This document shows positions 1 to 5,947 of a stretch of DNA of 10,000 bases, one piece after another. Both the position numbers and the translations under genes were made by a program. Where the stretch lies: positions 1 through 10,000 of the forward strand of contig JACMOE010000372.1 in NCBI GenBank assembly GCA_014378185.1. Direction: 5' to 3'. This DNA is from Gemmatimonadaceae bacterium. Lineage in GTDB: Bacteria; Gemmatimonadota; Gemmatimonadetes; Gemmatimonadales; Gemmatimonadaceae. The notes below the pieces were generated by a model. The model did not search any database. It was not told where the DNA came from and saw only the letters and a list, made by a program, of their open reading frames with translations. The stretch's first letter is position 1. Each line of letters starts with the position of its first letter.

Positions 1-26
1 CGCGGGAGAGTAGGCCATCGCCGGCA
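1..26 (+). rRNA. rrf: 5S ribosomal RNA, 3' end only (partial)
   Basis: The first bases, GGGAGAGTAGG followed by CCATCGCCGGC, match the conserved 3' end of bacterial 5S rRNA (the loop E/helix IV tail plus the 3' strand of helix I). Only about the last 26 nt lie in the window, so the 5' strand of the terminal helix cannot be checked and the exact 3' end is uncertain by a few bases. A strong terminator hairpin starts 9 bases later, which fits the end of an rRNA operon whose 16S and 23S genes would lie to the left. Confidence 0.8.
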
Positions 27-34
27 CCTTTCAG

Positions 35-69
35 AAACGCCCTCGAGCGCTCCGCGCTCGGGGGCGTTT
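35..69 (+). terminator. Hairpin terminator of the rRNA operon
   Basis: Bases 35-50 pair with 54-69 over 16 bp, with a single T-G wobble (43/61) and a 3-base loop (TCC). The stem starts AAACGCCC and ends GGGCGTTT. The run after it (CGTCTGTC) is only moderately T-rich, so the U-tract is weak. Its place just after the 5S 3' end supports intrinsic termination of the rRNA operon. The near-perfect symmetry would also let it work on the opposite strand. Confidence 0.85.
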
Positions 70-126
70 CGTCTGTCAGACTGTCCGACCCCCGGCGTTG
101 GCCACGCTCTTGCTTCGGCCACATGC

Positions 127-957
127 ATGCGAATCCCCACACCTGCCCTCTCCGACTCCGAGAGCGCGGTCACCGCCGGCGCACGGCTGCTGCAGCACGA
201 ACACGCCAGTCGCAAAAGCGCTGAACGCTTCGCCGCCGCAGCGCTCGAGACCCTGCTCAACGCCATCGATGCCAACGATGCCGAGACGGGGGCCCATGTC
301 CGGCGCGTGGCGAACTATGCACTCATCATCGCGGACGAACTGGCGCTCGACGAGCGGACCCAGCGCACCGTCGAACGCGTCGCCCTCTTTCACGACATCG
401 GCAAGATCCACGAGGCGCTGTTCGACATCATCCACGACCACCGCGAGCTCACGCCCGCCGAGCGTCGTGAAATTCTCACGCATCCCCAGCGCGGCGCGGA
501 TGTGCTCTCCCCGCTGAATGGATTCTACCCGGAATTGCCGGAAGGTGTGCTCGCGCACCACGAGCGATGGAACGGCACCGGCTACCCACGGCAGCTGAAG
601 GGACGCCACATCCCACTCTCCGCGCGCATCGTGGCGATCGCCGACACGTTCGACGCAATCACCTTTCACCGCCGGTACAGCCGCAGCCGAAGCGTCACCA
701 TCGCGCGCGACATCATCAGCGAAGGGCGCGAGACCCTGTTCGATCCGGAACTCGTCGACCTGTTCGTGATGCCACCCGTATTTGCCCGCATCTCCGCCAC
801 CGCACGCGAGGTGTCGAAGTGGACGGTACCCGTGCACCAGCGGCGGACCGGCCAGGACGAGACGAACGTGCCGGACATCAGCTTTCGATGGCGTCCTGGG
901 CGTCGCGGAGCGCGCGGGCGGCCTGCGTCGGATTCCTCGCGGCAAAGAGAGCGCTGA
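127..957 (+). CDS. HD-GYP domain protein, probable cyclic di-GMP phosphodiesterase
   Basis: A 276-residue cytoplasmic protein, mostly one HD-GYP domain (about residues 40-225). Visible signatures are H57 in GAHVRRV, HDIGK at 89-93, HP at 119-120, the HHERWNGTGYP block at 144-154 and ARIVAIADTFDAIT at 166-179. Together these supply the metal ligands and the GYP triad. The family hydrolyses cyclic di-GMP to pGpG or GMP, so a role in lowering this second messenger is likely. There is no receiver, PAS or membrane segment, only about 40 leading residues, so how it is controlled is not apparent. The last ~26 residues are Arg-rich and are read over the end of the convergent thiE-like gene (80-bp overlap). 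The start is the ATG at 127; no convincing Shine-Dalgarno site or promoter is seen in the 57 bp after the rRNA terminator. Confidence 0.9.
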   Translation: MRIPTPALSDSESAVTAGARLLQHEHASRKSAERFAAAALETLLNAIDANDAETGAHVRRVANYALIIADELALDERTQRTVERVALFHDIGKIHEALFDIIHDHRELTPAERREILTHPQRGADVLSPLNGFYPELPEGVLAHHERWNGTGYPRQLKGRHIPLSARIVAIADTFDAITFHRRYSRSRSVTIARDIISEGRETLFDPELVDLFVMPPVFARISATAREVSKWTVPVHQRRTGQDETNVPDISFRWRPGRRGARGRPASDSSRQRER

Positions 958-1519
958 TCACGGCGAGCCCGCTGGCGCCGGCGCGCATGATTGCACCGGC
1001 ATTCTCCGCCGACACACCACCAACGGCCACCGCCGGCAGGCCACACTGTCCAGCGAGGTCGGCAAAGCGCGCGATGCCGATGGCTGTACCCCCGGCGGCC
1101 GTGCCGCCGACACCGAGCACCGGCCCGATGGCCACATAGTCGGCGCCGTGCGCGCGGGCAACCTCGGCATCATCGCCAACGGACACCCCGATGATGAAGT
1201 CCGCCGGGACGATGCGACGAACTATCCCCGGGGCCATGTCCTCCCAACCGAGGTGCACCCCCTGGGCGCCTGCGGCCATCGCCACGTCGGCTCGCGCGCT
1301 GACGATGAGCGGAATGCCTGGCGCTGCGGCCCGCAGGGTGCGAGCGACTTCGACCAGCGTGCGGGGCGACTCCTCACACAGGCGCAGCTGAATCATCGTG
1401 ACGCCCCCCTGCACAGCCAACCGCGCGCGGGCGCCGAGCCCCTCGATGCCGTCGCGCAGGGAATCGGTGATCGCGATGAGTCGCAGCGCTGACGGATCCC
1501 ACCGCGCCGCGGTGTCCAC
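878..1519 (-). CDS. ThiE/TenI-family protein (thiamine-phosphate synthase-like, divergent active site)
   Basis: A 213-residue TIM-barrel protein of the thiamine-phosphate synthase/TenI superfamily. Family landmarks are ITD (17-19), GVTMIQLR (39-46), GVHLGWED (87-94), GADYVAIGPV (125-134) and the phosphate-binding AVGGVS (165-170) with AGASGLAVISALF (180-192). ThiE joins HMP-pyrophosphate and thiazole phosphate into thiamine phosphate. However, the Lys after QLR is Cys48, the usual Asn-Asp after the second strand is Ser74-Ala75, and the TxTK lysine loop reads GVGGTAAGG (136-144). D94 is kept. TenI's catalytic His (in FGHV) is Pro133, so it does not look like TenI either. The GTG start at 1519 shares its G with the mltG TAG stop, making it the last gene of the rho operon. 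Fold certain; activity doubtful. Confidence 0.85.
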   Translation of the reverse strand: MDTAARWDPSALRLIAITDSLRDGIEGLGARARLAVQGGVTMIQLRLCEESPRTLVEVARTLRAAAPGIPLIVSARADVAMAAGAQGVHLGWEDMAPGIVRRIVPADFIIGVSVGDDAEVARAHGADYVAIGPVLGVGGTAAGGTAIGIARFADLAGQCGLPAVAVGGVSAENAGAIMRAGASGLAVISALFAARNPTQAARALRDAQDAIES

Positions 1520-2604
1520 TAGCGTTTCTGCGGCGCGACAGGGATGGCGGGCAGGGCCCGCGGCGACGACACCGATCCAGGCAACACGCTGGCTGGCGCG
1601 CCGCGCGTCGTATCATGCCGACCGACGGCAACGGAATCCCATTCGCGCCGCGCGCGCTTCACCGCCTCCGAATGCGCGGCAAAGTCCTTCGTGAACTCGT
1701 GATGCCCGTCCGGGTGCGCGACGAAGTACAGGTACGGCACGTTGGCGGGGGCAAGCGCGGCGAGAATCGATGGCTTGCCCGGCGACGCGATGGGCCCGGG
1801 GGGCAAGCCCTTGATGCGATACGTGTTGTAGGGCGAGTCGATCGCGAGGTCCTTGTAGTAGACGCGGGCGACATGATGGCCGATGGCGTACTGCACGGTG
1901 GGATCCGCCTGCAGGCGCATGCCGGCCTTGATGCGGTTGAGGTAGACGGCGGCGATGACCGCCCGCTCCTCGGGCAGTCGCGCCTCCTTTTCGACGATGG
2001 CGGCGAGCGCCATGACGTCGTTGCGACTGAGCGCGCGCGACTGGAGCACGGAATCCCACGCTGGCTGCCACACCTGCTGGAACCGTCCCACCATGAGCGC
2101 AATGGCGCCGCGCGGCGTAGTACCGTCTGGAAAGACGTAGGTGTCGGGAAAGAGGTAGCCCTCGAGCGTCGGTGTCGGCACGTCCAGCACGTGCAGGAGC
2201 GCGGTGTCTCGCACGGCCGCCTGTACCGAATCCACCGGCGCGTTCAACACGCGGGCGAGCTGCGGCACGATCTGCTCCAGCGACCACCCTTCCGGGATGG
2301 TGATGCGCCGCTCGACGCTCTTGCCGCCGTGCAGCACGTCGAGGACCTCGGCCCACGAGAGGCGCGGGCTGATGACGTACGTACCGGCCTTGATGGACCG
2401 ATCGCGGCCGCGAATCATGGCGTAGAAACGGAATGCCGTGGCATTGCGCACGATGTGCGCGCTGGCGAGCGACTCCGCCGCAACGCGCAGGTTGGCGCCG
2501 CGCGGAACCACGACGCGAACGTCCCTGGTGTTGACGTCGCGGCAGGCCAGCGCGAGGAACAGGAGCAGCAAGGGAGCAACGGCACGAGTACGTCCGTCTC
2601 TCAT
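1519..2604 (-). CDS. mltG: Endolytic murein transglycosylase MltG (YceG-like)
   Basis: A 361-residue envelope protein of the MltG/YceG family, which cuts nascent glycan strands near the cytoplasmic membrane and so sets glycan length. Family blocks are LEGYLFPDTY (147-156), AAIVEKEA (201-208) with the expected catalytic Glu205, LQADPTVQYAIG (231-242), SPYNTYRIKGLPPGPI (257-272) and FVAHPDGHHEFTKD (294-307). A LysM-like part precedes the catalytic domain. The N-terminus is a short hydrophobic stretch (11-20) ending in ALA-Cys21, which fits a lipoprotein signal peptide better than the usual single membrane anchor. The last ~35 residues are Pro/Ser-rich and probably disordered. ATG at 2604 overlaps the ruvX stop (ATGA); the upstream Shine-Dalgarno site is weak, suggesting coupled translation. 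Confidence 0.95.
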   Translation of the reverse strand: MRDGRTRAVAPLLLLFLALACRDVNTRDVRVVVPRGANLRVAAESLASAHIVRNATAFRFYAMIRGRDRSIKAGTYVISPRLSWAEVLDVLHGGKSVERRITIPEGWSLEQIVPQLARVLNAPVDSVQAAVRDTALLHVLDVPTPTLEGYLFPDTYVFPDGTTPRGAIALMVGRFQQVWQPAWDSVLQSRALSRNDVMALAAIVEKEARLPEERAVIAAVYLNRIKAGMRLQADPTVQYAIGHHVARVYYKDLAIDSPYNTYRIKGLPPGPIASPGKPSILAALAPANVPYLYFVAHPDGHHEFTKDFAAHSEAVKRARREWDSVAVGRHDTTRGAPASVLPGSVSSPRALPAIPVAPQKR

Positions 2605-3065
2605 TCTGCGATTCCGGTCACGAGTGGCAGGTCCTGCATGCGCATCGCCTGCTGGAGCAGCACAGTGGCCGCGAGCGCATCAACGTCGGCCTTCCGGCCA
2701 CGCGTGCTGCCCCCCATGTCGCGCACGGCACGCAGCGCGACGGCCGTGGTGAAGCGCTCGTCGAGCAGCGCAACGGGAAGCGACGTGCGGTGCGCGAGCT
2801 CGGCCGCGACGCGGCGGCACTCGAGCGACCGTGGGGTGTCGTCGCCCTCCCCATCGAGCGGCAGCCCCATCACGATGCCCCTGGCCTCGAGCGACACGGT
2901 GCGTCTCACCAACTCGGCGATGGGCGCACGCTTGCCGATGCGTCGCTCGATGGCGCCGGCGGGCGAGGCGATCGTGCCAGTGGGATCGCTGATGGCCAGG
3001 CCGATCCGTCGCTCGCCCCAGTCGATCGCCATCCACCGGCCACGCGGCGTCGGGCCGTCCGTCAT
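2601..3065 (-). CDS. ruvX: Pre-16S rRNA nuclease / RuvX (YqgF family)
   Basis: A 154-residue RNase H-fold nuclease of the YqgF/RuvX family, known for maturing the 5' end of 16S rRNA and once proposed as a Holliday junction resolvase. The motifs are complete: AIDWGERRIGLAISD (13-27, acidic D15), IVMGLPL (64-70), LDERFTT (101-107, E103) and KADVDALAA (125-133, D129), giving the expected metal-binding carboxylates. Length is typical. ATG at 3065 overlaps the rho TGA as ATGA, and its own stop overlaps mltG in the same way. A GAGGG lies directly against the ATG, too close for a good Shine-Dalgarno, so re-initiation after rho is likely. A second in-frame ATG at residue 12 would still leave the catalytic strand intact. 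Confidence 0.95.
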   Translation of the reverse strand: MTDGPTPRGRWMAIDWGERRIGLAISDPTGTIASPAGAIERRIGKRAPIAELVRRTVSLEARGIVMGLPLDGEGDDTPRSLECRRVAAELAHRTSLPVALLDERFTTAVALRAVRDMGGSTRGRKADVDALAATVLLQQAMRMQDLPLVTGIAE

Positions 3066-4312
3066 CCCTCGCGCATCTGCACGAAGAATTCCTTGTTGTT
3101 CTTCGAACGCGACATCTGCTTGAGCAGGAATTCGATTGCCTCTGGTTCCGGCATGTCGGCCAGGAACGTGCGCAACAGCGTTACGCGATTGAGCTCTTCG
3201 GGAGTGAAGAGCAATTCTTCCTTGCGCGTTCCGGACCGATTGATGTCGATGGCGGGATAGATGCGACGCTCGGCGATCTCGCGCGCGAGCACGAGCTCCA
3301 TGTTGCCCGTGCCCTTGAACTCCTCGAAGATCATCTCATCGGCGCGCGAGCCGGTTTCGATGAGGGCAGTGGCGATGATCGTGAGCGAGCCGCCGTCGGC
3401 CACGTTGCGCGCGGCGCCGAAGAACTTCTTCGGCCTTTCCATGGCCTTGGCGTCGAGACCGCCGGACATGATCTTGCCGCCGCTGGGGATGACGGAATTG
3501 TGCGCGCGGGCGAGGCGGGTGATGGAATCCAGCAGGATGACCACGTCGCGGCCCGACTCCACCAGCCGCTTTGCCTTCTCGATGACCATGTCGGCCACCT
3601 GCACGTGGCGCGTTGCTTCCTCGTCGAAGGTGGAGCTGATGACTTCACCCTTGACGTGCTTCTGCATGTCCGTCACTTCTTCCGGCCGCTCGTCGATGAG
3701 GAGCACGATGAGCACGACCTCCGGATAGTTCTCCGCGATGGCGTTTGCGAGCTTCTGGAGCAGGATGGTCTTGCCGGCGCGGGGTGGCGCGACGATGAGG
3801 CCACGCTGTCCCTTGCCGATGGGCGCGATGAGGTCCATCACGCGCATGCTGAGGTCGCCCTCGTGCGTCTCCAGCCGAAGGCGACCGTCCGGGTAGCGCG
3901 GACGGAGGTTCTCGAACTCGACGCGGGTCTTGGCGGCGTCCGGCTCCCCACCGTTCACGCCCTCCACCTTGAGCAGCGCGAGGTATCGCTCCCACTCTTT
4001 CGGGGGTCGCACGTGGCCGCTCACCGTGTCGCCCGTGCGGAGATCGAACCGCTTGACCTGCGACGGCGAGACGTAGATGTCGTCCGGGCTGTGGAGATAG
4101 TTCCAATCCTGGCTGCGCAGGAAGCCGTAGCCTTCGGGCAGCACCTCCAGCACCCCCTCGCCGACGAGCGTTTCCCCCCGTTCGAGCAGTTTCCGCTCGA
4201 CGCGAAAGGTCAGGACCTGGCGATCGAGCACGTCGCGCACCGACAGCTCGAGGCTGTCAGCGAGCTGGTGCAGCTCGGGCATCGATTTGCGCTTGAGCTC
4301 AACGATGTTCAC
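3062..4312 (-). CDS. rho: Transcription termination factor Rho
   Basis: A 416-residue hexameric RNA helicase/ATPase that ends transcription at C-rich untranslated RNA. The N-terminal helical part (1-45) is followed by the OSB-fold RNA-binding domain with GYGFLRS (61-67) and DDIYVSPSQ (77-85). The motor domain has Walker A APPRAGKT (175-182, K181), the catalytic Glu208 in LLIDERPEEVT, Walker B VVILLDSITR (257-266, D262), the Q-loop near SGGKIMSGG (277-285), and the arginine finger R363 in NRSGTRKEE. Length matches the compact proteobacterial type, without the long N-terminal insertion seen in actinobacteria. The start is GTG at 4312; no in-frame ATG lies before the upstream stop and no Shine-Dalgarno site is seen. 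It is the first gene of an overlapping rho-ruvX-mltG-thiE-like chain. Confidence 0.98.
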   Translation of the reverse strand: MNIVELKRKSMPELHQLADSLELSVRDVLDRQVLTFRVERKLLERGETLVGEGVLEVLPEGYGFLRSQDWNYLHSPDDIYVSPSQVKRFDLRTGDTVSGHVRPPKEWERYLALLKVEGVNGGEPDAAKTRVEFENLRPRYPDGRLRLETHEGDLSMRVMDLIAPIGKGQRGLIVAPPRAGKTILLQKLANAIAENYPEVVLIVLLIDERPEEVTDMQKHVKGEVISSTFDEEATRHVQVADMVIEKAKRLVESGRDVVILLDSITRLARAHNSVIPSGGKIMSGGLDAKAMERPKKFFGAARNVADGGSLTIIATALIETGSRADEMIFEEFKGTGNMELVLAREIAERRIYPAIDINRSGTRKEELLFTPEELNRVTLLRTFLADMPEPEAIEFLLKQMSRSKNNKEFFVQMREG

Positions 4313-4448
4313 AGTGCGGTCGTGCGCGAAGGGAGGGCGCGGCGATCAGCGAGCACGCACGACATGAGCGGCGGGGCGATCGGCGATCTGCGTCGGGAGC
4401 CGGCGATACCGAGGGGATCGGTGCGCGGTCATCGAGTAGTCCCGGACA
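4313..4448 (-). promoter_or_regulatory. C-rich untranslated leader of rho, possible autoregulatory site
   Basis: If transcription starts about 7 bases after the proposed -10 box, rho has a leader of roughly 135 nt. On the transcribed sense strand it is C-rich and relatively G-poor for this genome (about 58 C to 35 G over 131 bases by hand count), as expected of a Rho utilisation site. A 5-bp hairpin (ACCGA/TCGGT, 4408-4422) and several GATCGCC copies lie in it. Rho represses its own expression through its leader in E. coli; that this happens here is inference. Confidence 0.35.
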
Positions 4449-4454
4449 GCAGGG

Positions 4455-4483
4455 AAGCTAGGAGTGGCGAACGGGAGGGTCAA
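4455..4483 (-). promoter_or_regulatory. Candidate housekeeping promoter of the rho operon
   Basis: Reading the minus strand, TTGACC (4483-4478) is separated by 17 bases from TAGCTT (4460-4455). The -35 matches the sigma-70 consensus at 5 of 6 positions; the -10 keeps the T, A and final T. It begins 14 bp after the stop of the mlaD-like gene, in the only non-coding gap before rho, so rho can be transcribed separately even if read-through from mlaD also occurs. Confidence 0.5.
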
Positions 4484-4496
4484 GTACACGCGGCCG

Positions 4497-5453
4497 TCAG
4501 AACACGAGGTAGCGAAGCGGATGCTTCTTGATATCAGCGAACAGCAGCGTCATCTCGTGCTGTGCTTCAACGAGCGCATTCGTGATGGCACTGTCGTGGA
4601 GGACGCGCCCGGCGGTACCACGAGACTGATCCAGGTCGGCCTGGAGGACGGCGAGCTGATCGCGGATGTTGCCGACATTGGCAAGCAGCGTGCTGTCCTT
4701 CCGGAAGCGGCCGAACGAGGTGTTGGGCGATGCGAGCAGGGCGCGGACGGAATCCGCGCGTGCCATGACCACCCGGGCATGCGAGGTGAGGCCACCCTTC
4801 ATGAAACGACCAACCGTACCCGCTCCCTCGAGTCGCGCGCCGAGTTGGACAGCCAGTGCCTGCGAACGAGCCAACTCCGCCGCGCCACCGGGACCATTCA
4901 TGAATGCCCCCACTGTGCCTCGAGTGCTTTGAAGCTGTGCAGTGAGGACCTTGACGTTGCCGATGATGACGGGAAACTCGCGCGTCGCCACGCTCATCTG
5001 CCCGGAGGCGCCTTCCACGTCGGCCTGCGGATGGGTGGTGATCGTGTCGCCGGGCTGGATGGCGCCGGATTTCATCGTGCCCGGGTTGATGTACACGACC
5101 GGCGCCCCGATGAACGACCCGCCAGCCCTGATCTGTGCAACGGCGTCCCTGTGCAGGGCTCCGCGGTGCGCGGCCAGGATCTCCATGCCGATCTCTATGC
5201 GGGCGGAGGTGTCGGCCACGGACGGGGGCCGGAAGTGGATGTCGATGACCTTCCCGATCTTCTGTCCACTCAGCCAGACCTCCGAACCCACGAGCAGCCC
5301 ACGGGCCTCGCCGACGTGCGCGTACAGCGGCATGGTATCGCCGTGCAGCGTGCCGAGACGCGAGTATTTCAGCGTCGCGAGCGCAACAGCCACGATTGCC
5401 ACCGCGGCGAAGGCACCGCCACGGACGTCAGACCAGGCGAGCGAGCGCGCCAT
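4497..5453 (-). CDS. mlaD: MlaD-like MCE-domain protein, lipid-transport substrate-binding subunit
   Basis: A 318-residue protein with one N-terminal membrane helix (about 13-28) and one MCE domain (about 37-125, including EARGLLVGSEVWLSGQKIG at 49-67 and GGSFIGAPVVYINPG at 111-125). MCE proteins form hexameric rings that pass lipids between the inner and outer membranes, normally with a permease (MlaE) and an ATPase (MlaF). Neither is present on either side. After the MCE domain come four GT-x-G-like units about 33 residues apart (near 179, 212, 244 and 279) in a helical region, and the protein ends in DIKKHPLRYLVF, a family-typical tail. The ATG at 5453 is chosen because it directly precedes the membrane anchor; a TTG at 5555 would add 34 residues unlike the family. 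No Shine-Dalgarno site is seen. Confidence 0.88.
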   Translation of the reverse strand: MARSLAWSDVRGGAFAAVAIVAVALATLKYSRLGTLHGDTMPLYAHVGEARGLLVGSEVWLSGQKIGKVIDIHFRPPSVADTSARIEIGMEILAAHRGALHRDAVAQIRAGGSFIGAPVVYINPGTMKSGAIQPGDTITTHPQADVEGASGQMSVATREFPVIIGNVKVLTAQLQSTRGTVGAFMNGPGGAAELARSQALAVQLGARLEGAGTVGRFMKGGLTSHARVVMARADSVRALLASPNTSFGRFRKDSTLLANVGNIRDQLAVLQADLDQSRGTAGRVLHDSAITNALVEAQHEMTLLFADIKKHPLRYLVF

Positions 5454-5525
5454 CGTGGGGAAGGGGAGACAAGGAGTGCGGTGGCAGGGGGGACGCGAAG
5501 GGAGGAAGCAAGTGCTGGACCAGCC

Positions 5526-5555
5526 AAGGTATCGACCCTCGTGACTCGCGGCCAA
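5526..5555 (-). promoter_or_regulatory. Candidate promoter of the mlaD-like gene
   Basis: On the minus strand TTGGCC (5555-5550) and TACCTT (5531-5526) are 18 bases apart. Both hexamers resemble those proposed for rho (TTGACC, TAGCTT). The position, between the tRNA-side hairpin and the chosen ATG at 5453, gives a leader of about 65 nt. The hexamers are imperfect, so this is a modest call. Confidence 0.4.
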
Positions 5556-5600
5556 GCTGGTGCCTGCGAGCGGTATCGTCGCGGATGGGAGCGATACAGC

Positions 5601-5637
5601 GAAGCCCCGCCGATTCCGAGGAGAATGGAGGGGCTTC
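5601..5637 (-). terminator. Hairpin terminator after tRNA-Arg
   Basis: GAAGCCCC (5601-5608) pairs perfectly with GGGGCTTC (5630-5637), and ATTC (5613-5616) can pair with GAAT (5623-5626) inside the 21-base loop. It starts 13 bases beyond the tRNA 3' end in the direction of transcription and before the mlaD promoter, which is where a tRNA terminator should be. There is no U-run after the stem, so it may need Rho or may act as a processing or stability hairpin instead. Confidence 0.5.
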
Positions 5638-5650
5638 CGGTGTCATCCGA

Positions 5651-5724
5651 TGCGCGCGGCGGGAGTCGAACCCACGACCTCTTCCTTCGGAGGGAAGCGC
5701 TCTATCCAGCTGAGCTACGCACGC
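5651..5724 (-). tRNA. tRNA-Arg (anticodon CCG)
   Basis: A 74-nt cloverleaf folds completely: acceptor GCGTGCG with CGCGCGC (one U-G pair), D arm GCTC/GAGC, anticodon stem CTTCC/GGAAG around loop CTCCGAA, a 5-nt variable loop AGGTC, T stem GTGGG/CCCGC with loop TTCGACT, and discriminator A. The anticodon CCG (bases 5690-5688) reads the CGG arginine codon, which is common in a genome this GC-rich. The 3' CCA is not encoded and must be added by CCA-adding enzyme. Two small hairpins (5729-5746 and 5747-5767) sit just upstream in the presumed 5' leader. Confidence 0.97.
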
Positions 5725-5777
5725 AATTGGAGCAGTGTCGCGCTCCGTCGCGCATGGGGCACGCGACCTGACCGAGA

Positions 5778-5805
5778 ATTTAACAGCGGGTGGGGGTACG
5801 AACAA
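5778..5805 (-). promoter_or_regulatory. Candidate promoter of tRNA-Arg
   Basis: On the minus strand TTGTTC (5805-5800) is followed after 16 bases by TTAAAT (5783-5778), the most AT-rich spot in the region. The predicted start is about 46 nt before the mature tRNA. The -10 matches consensus at 4 of 6, the -35 only at the leading TTG. Confidence 0.4.
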
Positions 5806-5937
5806 GGAACGCGTCGATCCCCTGTCGGAGCACCCCTCCGGCACGTTGCCGAGCGATGGCGGCAGCTCCACCTTCCGTCCCACCGGGCCAGGGCAGGGAG
5901 CTGACGTGTGACGAATTGCAGCCCCGGGCGAGTTGTT

Positions 5938-5941
5938 GAGG
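5938..5941 (+). promoter_or_regulatory. Ribosome binding site that sets the sigma factor start
   Basis: GAGG at 5938-5941 lies 6 bases before the ATG at 5948. This favours that ATG over the in-frame TTG codons at 5933 and 5936, which have no such site. No convincing promoter is seen in the 5806-5937 stretch. Confidence 0.7.
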
Positions 5942-5947
5942 ACAGAC

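Noticed and set aside
76..945. 289-residue minus-strand open frame
   Set aside because: Antisense to the HD-GYP gene and starting next to the rRNA terminator; the plus strand has the real motifs.
878..1519. Naming this gene thiE outright
   Set aside because: Several substrate-binding residues are replaced, so only the family is claimed.
1615..3123. 502-residue plus-strand open frame
   Set aside because: Antisense to mltG and ruvX, whose catalytic motifs are intact; no motifs of its own.
5651..5724. tRNA-Arg as an integration site for a mobile element
   Set aside because: No integrase, no direct repeat of the tRNA 3' end, and core genes on both sides.
3500..5771. Plus-strand open frames of 343 and 435 residues
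   Set aside because: They run antisense to rho, the mlaD-like gene and across the tRNA; composition is that of a shadow frame.
5806..5826. GGAAC ... GTC resembling an ECF autoregulated promoter
   Set aside because: The 13-base spacing is too short for the usual arrangement, and it lies over 100 bases upstream of the sigma gene.
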